A DNA stretch of 64,000 bases, from NCBI RefSeq assembly GCF_005280275.1, contig NZ_CP040021.1, positions 521,001 to 585,000 on the forward strand. Direction: 5' to 3'. The DNA comes from Salinivibrio kushneri (GTDB lineage: Bacteria; Pseudomonadota; Gammaproteobacteria; Enterobacterales; Vibrionaceae). Made by a program: the position numbers and the translations under genes. Below, piece after piece: positions 57,897 to 64,000 of this stretch. Positions within the stretch are counted from its first letter, which is position 1, and each line of letters starts with the position of its first letter. Below the pieces are notes generated by a model, which worked only from the letters and a program-made list of their open reading frames with translations, searched no databases and was not told the DNA's origin.

Positions 57897-58617
57897 TAAC
57901 GACGACGGTTATCACGCCCAAGGGATCCAAACCTTGACCGAGGCGTTATCGACCATTGCAGATGTGGTGGTGGCCGCGCCTGATCGCAACTGCTCAGGCG
58001 CGTCAAATTCACTCACATTAGAAAACCCCTTGCGCGTGCGCGAACTCGCACCGCAGCGTTATGCGGTTCAGGGGACCCCCACAGACTCGGTGCATTTGGC
58101 GCTAAGGCAATTGGTGCCCTGGGAGCCTGACTTTGTGATCACTGGGATTAACCATGGTGCTAACCTCGGTGATGATGTGCTTTACTCGGGGACAGTGGCC
58201 GCGGCGACAGAGGGCTTTTTCCTGGGCGCGCCAGCTATTGCGGTCTCACTATGTGGTCACCAACACTTTGAGACAGCTGCGCACGTCGTGAAACAATTCT
58301 TAGCTAAGAACCAGCGCCATGCCGCGCCCAGTCATCGCCTCATTAATATTAATGTGCCCGATGTGCCAATCGATAGCCTAGAGGGGTGGAAGGTGACACG
58401 CCTTGGCGCCCGTCATCACGCCGAAGATGTGATAAAGCAAAGCGATCCACGGGGTAAACCGATATACTGGGTGGGGGCGCCCGGTCAAACCCAAGATGCA
58501 GGACCAGGAACCGATTTTCACGCCATTGCGGCGCAATACGTTTCTATAACACCACTGCAGGTAGACTTAACCGCGCATGATACCCTGGGCGTGTTTTCAC
58601 AATGGTTAAGCGAGTAG
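57880..58617 (+). CDS. surE: 5'/3'-nucleotidase SurE
   Basis: 245 residues; E. coli SurE has 253. A metal-dependent nucleotidase and exopolyphosphatase needed for survival in stationary phase. The metal site begins [20 protein letters not shown], followed by [32 protein letters not shown] and [20 protein letters not shown]. The ATG lies inside the truD end and has AAGGAGAG just before it. It is followed by pcm, nlpD and rpoS as in E. coli. Confidence 0.97.
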   Translation: MRILISNDDGYHAQGIQTLTEALSTIADVVVAAPDRNCSGASNSLTLENPLRVRELAPQRYAVQGTPTDSVHLALRQLVPWEPDFVITGINHGANLGDDVLYSGTVAAATEGFFLGAPAIAVSLCGHQHFETAAHVVKQFLAKNQRHAAPSHRLININVPDVPIDSLEGWKVTRLGARHHAEDVIKQSDPRGKPIYWVGAPGQTQDAGPGTDFHAIAAQYVSITPLQVDLTAHDTLGVFSQWLSE

Positions 58618-58702
58618 GCGGCAGATACGCCATCGTTGGTGAGCCGCATTGAGGCGGCGGCCGTTTCAATAGACTTATACTCAGTGATAAAGGAAGCAGA
58701 CG

Positions 58703-59323
58703 TTGAGTCAAGCGCAATCACTTATTCAATTTTTGCAGCAACAAGGTGTGACTGACACCCATGTGCTAAACGCCATGCAGGCTGTGCCTCGGCATTTATT
58801 TGTCTCTGAAGCCATGACCCACCAAGCTTATGGAAACAATGCGTTACCCATTGGGTGGGGACAAACTATTTCACAACCTTATATCGTGGCTAAGATGACA
58901 TCATTGCTCAATTTGCGACGCGATAGTCGCATTTTGGAAATTGGCACCGGATCCGGTTATCAAACGGCGGTCCTCGCTAACTTGGTGGATCATGTTTATT
59001 CTGTCGAGCGGATCAAGCCACTACAAATGCTAGCCAAACGGCGCTTAAAGCAGCTAGATATTTATAATGTCTCGACAAAACATGGAGATGGTTGGCAAGG
59101 GTGGCCGTCGAAGGGCCCCTATGATGCGATCATGGTAACGGCAGCCGCGGCGCACGTGCCCGATGCGTTGTGCGATCAGCTTAATGACGGCGGCGTGATC
59201 TTGATTCCGATTGGTGATGATGAGCAAACATTGATGCGGGTCACTCGCCAAGGCACCACTTTTCACACCGAGACGGTTGAATCGGTTAAGTTTGTTCCCC
59301 TGGTGGCAGGTGAGCTGGCATAA
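58703..59323 (+). CDS. pcm: Protein-L-isoaspartate O-methyltransferase
   Basis: 206 residues; E. coli Pcm has 208. It repairs isoaspartate damage in proteins using [43 protein letters not shown] and [19 protein letters not shown] are characteristic, with the C-terminal [12 protein letters not shown]. The start is TTG at 58703 with AAAGGA upstream; no ATG nearby fits the homology. Confidence 0.96.
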   Translation: MSQAQSLIQFLQQQGVTDTHVLNAMQAVPRHLFVSEAMTHQAYGNNALPIGWGQTISQPYIVAKMTSLLNLRRDSRILEIGTGSGYQTAVLANLVDHVYSVERIKPLQMLAKRRLKQLDIYNVSTKHGDGWQGWPSKGPYDAIMVTAAAAHVPDALCDQLNDGGVILIPIGDDEQTLMRVTRQGTTFHTETVESVKFVPLVAGELA

Positions 59324-59357
59324 ACTGTCTCAGAGATGGAGCTGTGTTTAAAAACAG

Positions 59358-60260
59358 ATGAAAATCGCGCTTTTTCTTTCACTGCTAGTGGTTATATCTG
59401 GTTGCTCTTGGCGAGGGCCGGCGCCGGTATCCAGCGTGACACCCGACTATACCAGCGTCGATAGAGGCAGCTATCGCGGCAGCTATTACGAAGTTAAGAA
59501 GGGCGATACCCTCTACTATATCGCTTATATCACGGATCGTGATATCGACGACATCATCGAACACAATAATCTACAGCCCCCCTATACCATTTATCCCGGG
59601 CAGACACTGGCGCTGTGGAAGCCCGCCTATCAACGTCCTGACGTGGCTCAATCCACATCAGGCGCGACAAATGTGGCCTCTGCCACGGCGTCAGCTGCAA
59701 GCGCGAGCGTGGTAGCATCTTCTTCTAGAAAAAGCGCTAAATCTAGCAAATTCGAGGAAAAAAAGAAGTCAAAAACCGCGAGTGAACGCACAAAAAGCGT
59801 TGAATCGGGGTCATCGTCGAGGTACAGTCAACCTAAAGATAAAAGTAAACAAGCTGTTAACAAGCGGACCGCTAGCGCATCTAACCAACAGATCAGCTGG
59901 CAATGGCCATCCAGAGGCCGAATGGTGTCCCGATTTTCTAGCACAGAGCGAGGCAATAAGGGCATAGATATTGCTGGACAACGAGGACAGGGCATTCAGG
60001 CAGCGGCAGATGGAAAAGTCGTTTACGCCGGAAGCGCACTTCGAGGTTACGGTAAGTTAATAATAGTGAAACACAATGATGATTATCTAAGTGCGTACGC
60101 GCACAACGATTCGTTTTATGTTTCAGAAGGCCAAGCTGTCAAAAAGGGGCAGAAAATAGCTTCCATGGGCAGTTCTGGTGCAAACAGTGTTCGGTTGCAT
60201 TTTGAAATTCGCTACAAAGGAAAATCGGTCAATCCGTTACATTATCTGCCAAAGCGGTAG
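59358..60260 (+). CDS. nlpD: Murein hydrolase activator NlpD
   Basis: 300 residues. An outer-membrane lipoprotein that activates amidase AmiC at the septum. The lipobox is VVISGCS, with the lipid-carrying Cys at residue 16. A LysM domain (about 45-90: YYEVKKGDTLYYIAYITDRD then TIYPGQTLALW) is followed by a Ser/Lys-rich linker and an M23-like domain (about 180-300). That domain is degenerate: where active enzymes have HxGxD it has NKGIDIAGQRG, as in other NlpD proteins. In E. coli the main rpoS promoter lies inside nlpD, so one may be present here. Confidence 0.95.
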   Translation: MKIALFLSLLVVISGCSWRGPAPVSSVTPDYTSVDRGSYRGSYYEVKKGDTLYYIAYITDRDIDDIIEHNNLQPPYTIYPGQTLALWKPAYQRPDVAQSTSGATNVASATASAASASVVASSSRKSAKSSKFEEKKKSKTASERTKSVESGSSSRYSQPKDKSKQAVNKRTASASNQQISWQWPSRGRMVSRFSSTERGNKGIDIAGQRGQGIQAAADGKVVYAGSALRGYGKLIIVKHNDDYLSAYAHNDSFYVSEGQAVKKGQKIASMGSSGANSVRLHFEIRYKGKSVNPLHYLPKR

Positions 60261-60361
60261 CACAGGGTAACCAAGGTGATATCGCCGCAGCCACCAATGT
60301 GACGGGGCCGGTATAAGCAGAAATGAGTTCTGCTTAGCTGCTACGTCATTAGGGAGGCGCT

Positions 60362-61337
60362 ATGAGCCAAACAAATACCGCAAAGAAACTGGACGGCTTG
60401 AACCAAGACGTTGAATTCGACACCGTGGAAGCACAAGCTGACGAGGTGCTCGAAGAAGTCGAAGAGGCAGTACAGCAACAAGCGGCCACTTCAAAGGCCT
60501 CTGATGCCACCCAACTCTACCTCAGCGAAATTGGCTTTTCACCGCTGCTTACCGCTGAAGAAGAAGTGCTCTATGCGCGCCGAGCGTTGCGTGGTGACGA
60601 GGTTGCTCGCAAGCGTATGATTGAGAGTAACCTTCGCTTGGTGGTGAAAATTTCACGTCGCTATTCTAATCGTGGTTTAGCGCTGCTCGATTTGGTTGAA
60701 GAAGGAAATCTTGGCTTGATTCGTGCGGTGGAGAAGTTTGACCCTGAACGCGGCTTCCGCTTTTCAACCTACGCAACCTGGTGGATTCGTCAAACCATTG
60801 AACGTGCCATCATGAACCAAACGCGCACCATTCGTCTGCCGATTCACGTCGTCAAAGAGCTGAACGTGTACCTGCGTACCGCGCGTGAGCTGGCACAAAA
60901 GCTTGACCATGAACCGACCGCTGAAGACATCGCGGCGCAGCTAGATAAGCCGGTAGAAGATGTGAATCGGATGCTTCGTCTCAACGAGCGTATTGGCTCC
61001 GTGGATAACCCCATTGGTGGTGATTCGGAAAAAAGCCTTGTTAGACATCATTCCAGATGAGAAGCAAGACGGCCCAGAGTACACCACACAAGACGATGAC
61101 ATGAAAAAGTCGATTGTCCAGTGGCTACAAGAGCTTAACCCAAAACAACGCGAAGTATTGTCACGGCGTTTCGGGCTTCTCGGTCATGAAGCATCAACGC
61201 TGGAAGATGTGGGACGTGAGATTGGCCTAACCCGAGAGCGGGTACGTCAAATCCAGGTGGAAGGGTTACGCCGCCTGCGCGACATGCTGACGCATCAAGG
61301 GCTGAGCATCGAATCGCTCTTTAACGTAGAGCAATAA
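60362..61337 (+). pseudogene. rpoS: RNA polymerase sigma-S factor, broken by a +1 frameshift
   Basis: As written, translation from ATG 60362 gives RpoS residues 1-224 and then eight foreign residues (SLVRHHSR), stopping at 61058-61060. The rest of sigma-S, from [10 protein letters not shown], continues in the +1 frame to TAA 61335-61337. The break is an A run of six (61029-61034) where GAA AAA GCC needs five; with five, the protein would be 324 residues (E. coli has 330). Regions 1.2, 2 and 3 are kept ([37 protein letters not shown]). Region 4, with the helix [18 protein letters not shown], is lost, so the product could not read -35 elements. It could be a true null allele or a homopolymer sequencing error. 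Confidence 0.93.
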
Positions 61338-61395
61338 TCAGCCTGTTAATGTCGCATCAGTCATAGAGCGAGAATCACAGTTATAGATATTAATG

Positions 61396-61427
61396 AAGGG
61401 ACAGCGATGGCTGTCCCTTTTTGTTTG
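61396..61427 (+). terminator. rpoS terminator
   Basis: Perfect 10-bp stem AAGGGACAGC / GCTGTCCCTT with a 4-base loop, followed by TTTGTTT. It may also serve the converging mutS. Confidence 0.87.
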
Positions 61428-61472
61428 CCCAGCGAAGCTGGCATGACGCTCACAGGATGATGGCGTGGTCGA

Positions 61473-64000
61473 TTAGCGAGATTGCTGTAACGCCTTGAGC
61501 GCATAGAGGGCGTCTAAGGCTTGCCGTGGGGTCATCTCATCGGGGTTTAAGGCATCGACCGCGTTATCCAGTTCGCTAGGCTCAGGCAGTAAGGCGAGCT
61601 GAGCGGGCGCTGGATCACCGACCGTTTGTTCAGCATGAATGGTATGTTGGCCGCTTTGCTCTAATTGTGCCAGTTTATGCTTAGCACGCCGTATTACCGG
61701 CTTGGGAACCCCCGCGAGGCTCGCGACGGCTAGGCCATAAGACTTACTGGCTGCGCCTTCCTGCACAGCGTGCATAAACGCAATGTCATCGCCATGCTCC
61801 ATGGCATCAAGGTGCACATTCACCAAACCTTCCATTTGCCCTGGCAGTTCGGTGAGTTCGAAATAATGGGTGGCAAACAAGGTCATTGCATGAATTTTCT
61901 CTGCCAGCCATTCCGCACTGGCCCATGCTAAAGACAAACCATCGTAGGTACTGGTGCCGCGGCCAATTTCGTCCATTAACACCAAGCTGTTTGCCGTCGC
62001 GTTATGGAGAATATTGGCGGTTTCCGTCATTTCCACCATAAAGGTTGAGCGGCCGGAAGCGAGATCGTCAGAGGCGCCGATACGGGTAAAAATCCGATCA
62101 ACAGGCCCAATAGTCGCGCGATCAGCGGGCACATACGCACCAATATGGCTCAGCAAGGTGATCAATGCCGTCTGGCGCATATACGTGGATTTACCCCCCA
62201 TATTCGGCCCGGTAATGATCAACATCCGCCGCGCAGGGCTTAAGGCGATGGGGTTAGGGATAAAGGGGTCACTCATGACTTGCTCTACCACTGGATGGCG
62301 GCCCGCTTCGATATCGATGCCCGGTTTGTCGGTAAGCACTGGGCGATGATAATTGAGCGTCTCAGCGCGTTCAGCAAGGTTGCACAGCACATCAAGGCCA
62401 GACAATGCCTCAGAAGCATGTTGCAGTTGAGCCAAATGTGGCAGCAATAAATCAAATAACTCTTCCCACAGCCGCTTCTCTAACGCTAATGCGTTGGACC
62501 GAGAGCTTAAGACCTTATCTTCGTGCTCTTTTAGTTCGGGGATAATGTAACGCTCTGCATTTTTAAGCGTTTGCCGGCGGATATAATGTGCAGGTACTCG
62601 GTCACTTTGCGCGCGGCTGATTTGAATGTAAAAGCCGTGCACCTGGTTATAACCCACCTTCAGGGTATCGATGCCATATTGCTCGCGCTCGCGGGTTTCG
62701 AGTTCTTCTAAGTAGCGTGATGCGCCTTCAGATAAGTCACGCCATTCATCCAGTTCCGCGCTGTACCCTGGCGCAATCACGCCGCCATCACGGATCACTA
62801 CCGGCGGGTTCTCGACCACCGCGCGGGTGAGCAAATCTTGCAGCTCTGGCATCGGTGTGGTGGCCGTTTGGTAATCGCAAAACGCACGGTGATCTAGCTC
62901 GGTGAGCAGCGTCTGTATCTCAGGCAGCTGCGCCAATGCGGTGCGCAGCCTTGCCATATCGCGGGGGCGAGCAGAGCGCATCGCCAAGCGAGCCAGTACG
63001 CGCTCGATGTCGCCAACCGGTTTGAGTGCGGCGCTTAACTCGGTGTATAGGCCACTATCAAGCAGCGCGCCGATCGCATCCAAACGTTGGTTGAGCACTT
63101 GAGGGTCGCGCAGGGGTTGATGGAGCCAGCGTTTCAGTAAGCGACTGCCCATTGGCGTTGTCGTACGATCCAAAACGTCAGCCAGGGTGTTGTCGGTGCC
63201 GCCAGCGAGGTTTTGGGTGATCTCTAAATTACGTCGTGTCGCGGCATCCAACACCACAGAGGTGTCTTGCTGATCTTTGATGATGGCACGAATATGGGGA
63301 AGCGCAGTGCGCTGGGTTTCTTTGGCGTATTGTAATACACAGCCGGCGGCACTGAGCCCCAGCACGCAGTCTTCCACGCCAAAGCCGACTAAATCGCGGG
63401 TGCCAAATTGACTGGTCAGTTGACTGCGAGCGGTGTCGAGATCGAATTCCCAAATCGGTCGGCGCCTTGCGCCGCGGCTCGCTGCGAGTAAATCAGGGTA
63501 GGGAAAGTCTTCTGGATAAAGCAGCTCAGCCGGTTGCGTGCGTTGCAGCTCGGCTTGCATTTGCTCGTAGGTAGCAGGCTCGGTCAGCACAAATCGCCCC
63601 GAGGTAATATCTAAGGTGGCGAAGCCAAACTGCTCGTTATCACAAGTCAGTGCGGCAACCAAGTTATCAACCCGCTCGCTAAGCAGCGCTTCATCGGATA
63701 CTGTGCCGGGGGTGACGATTCGCACCACCTGGCGCTCAACCGGGCCTTTACTGGTGGCCGGATCGCCAATTTGCTCACAAATCGCCACCGGCTCGCCCAA
63801 TTGCACTAACTTCGCTAAATATCCCTCCACGGCATGAAAGGGCACACCCGCCATGGGGATCGGCTCACCGCCTGAGCTGCCGCGCTTAGTCAGTGATATA
63901 TCCAAAAGCTGAGAGGCGCGTTTGGCATCGTCGTAAAAGAGTTCGTAAAAATCCCCCATGCGGTAGAACAGCAGCTCTTCAGGGTGCTGCGCTTTGAGTT
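61473..64000 (-). CDS. mutS: DNA mismatch repair protein MutS, N-terminus cut off by the window
   Basis: About 841 residues are visible; E. coli MutS has 853, so only a short N-terminal piece lies beyond the right edge. The reading frame continues upstream of the internal ATG at 63959 as [20 protein letters not shown], matching E. coli, so that ATG is not the start. It recognises mismatches as a clamp and ATPase. The mismatch motif is GDFYELF; the Walker A site is [20 protein letters not shown], and Walker B is [20 protein letters not shown]. The gene converges on rpoS. All key motifs are intact. Confidence 0.98.
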   Translation of the reverse strand, partial: LKAQHPEELLFYRMGDFYELFYDDAKRASQLLDISLTKRGSSGGEPIPMAGVPFHAVEGYLAKLVQLGEPVAICEQIGDPATSKGPVERQVVRIVTPGTVSDEALLSERVDNLVAALTCDNEQFGFATLDITSGRFVLTEPATYEQMQAELQRTQPAELLYPEDFPYPDLLAASRGARRRPIWEFDLDTARSQLTSQFGTRDLVGFGVEDCVLGLSAAGCVLQYAKETQRTALPHIRAIIKDQQDTSVVLDAATRRNLEITQNLAGGTDNTLADVLDRTTTPMGSRLLKRWLHQPLRDPQVLNQRLDAIGALLDSGLYTELSAALKPVGDIERVLARLAMRSARPRDMARLRTALAQLPEIQTLLTELDHRAFCDYQTATTPMPELQDLLTRAVVENPPVVIRDGGVIAPGYSAELDEWRDLSEGASRYLEELETREREQYGIDTLKVGYNQVHGFYIQISRAQSDRVPAHYIRRQTLKNAERYIIPELKEHEDKVLSSRSNALALEKRLWEELFDLLLPHLAQLQHASEALSGLDVLCNLAERAETLNYHRPVLTDKPGIDIEAGRHPVVEQVMSDPFIPNPIALSPARRMLIITGPNMGGKSTYMRQTALITLLSHIGAYVPADRATIGPVDRIFTRIGASDDLASGRSTFMVEMTETANILHNATANSLVLMDEIGRGTSTYDGLSLAWASAEWLAEKIHAMTLFATHYFELTELPGQMEGLVNVHLDAMEHGDDIAFMHAVQEGAASKSYGLAVASLAGVPKPVIRRAKHKLAQLEQSGQHTIHAEQTVGDPAPAQLALLPEPSELDNAVDALNPDEMTPRQALDALYALKALQQSR

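Noticed and set aside
61029-61035. Slippery heptamer A AAA AAG at the rpoS break, possible programmed frameshifting
   Set aside because: The heptamer is not in the codon phase needed for a -1 shift, and restoring RpoS needs +1 (or -2). RNA polymerase slippage usually needs longer A runs. A simple one-base insertion explains the data better.

Overview
The window is an ordinary stretch of a gammaproteobacterial chromosome from the family Vibrionaceae. Its proteins are close in sequence and length to Escherichia coli orthologues, while the gene order is of Vibrio type (gltB / GGDEF gene / arcB / arcA / DUF3293 / rraA / thrABC / grcA / ung / DUF3545 / alsT). Base composition near 50 % GC and the gene content would fit Salinivibrio or a close relative, but the genus is an inference. 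I see no rRNA, tRNA, CRISPR array, insertion sequence, prophage or defence island.

Layout. 1-6.4 kb: the start of gltB, then a PAS-GGDEF diguanylate cyclase apparently co-transcribed with arcB, facing arcA across a shared terminator. 6.8-10.2 kb: DUF3293, rraA, a small outer-membrane barrel protein and an aceK without aceBA. 10.3-15.3 kb: the thrLABC operon with a readable attenuator. 15.3-19.8 kb: grcA with an FNR box, ung, DUF3545, the sodium:alanine symporter gene and yaaA. 19.8-26.8 kb: serA, rpiA, fau, 6S RNA (ssrS), zapA, then ygfB-ubiH-ubiI (pepP is missing from its usual place). 26.9-33.6 kb: gcvH, a ytfK-like gene, a leftward ygfZ-ybaK-lysR-GNAT cluster, sdhE-ygfX and a chemoreceptor. 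33.7-44.6 kb: nadB, rpoE-rseABC with a sigma-E promoter, lepA-lepB-rnc-era-recO-pdxJ-acpS. 44.6-52 kb: barA (varS), rlmD, relA, mazG. 52-64 kb: pyrG, eno, ftsB-ispD-ispF-truD-surE-pcm-nlpD-rpoS, and mutS cut by the window edge.

How the genes work together. Several global regulators lie in this segment: ArcB/ArcA and FNR-type sites for redox, BarA/VarS for the Csr cascade, RelA and perhaps a YtfK-like protein for (p)ppGpp, sigma-E with its anti-sigma factors for envelope stress, 6S RNA and sigma-S for stationary phase. The rest is core metabolism: threonine, serine, ubiquinone, isoprenoid, NAD, PLP and CTP synthesis, plus translation and repair.

The most notable finding is that rpoS is split by a single extra A in a six-A run at 61029-61034. 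As written, sigma-S ends after 232 residues and loses region 4; this is either a real rpoS-null allele or a sequencing error. Other points: the redox cysteine at ArcB position 241 is a tyrosine; arcA has a long leader with an FNR box and a terminator-like hairpin; and a four-copy 7-bp repeat lies upstream of the outer-membrane protein gene. I found no convincing undescribed multi-gene system.
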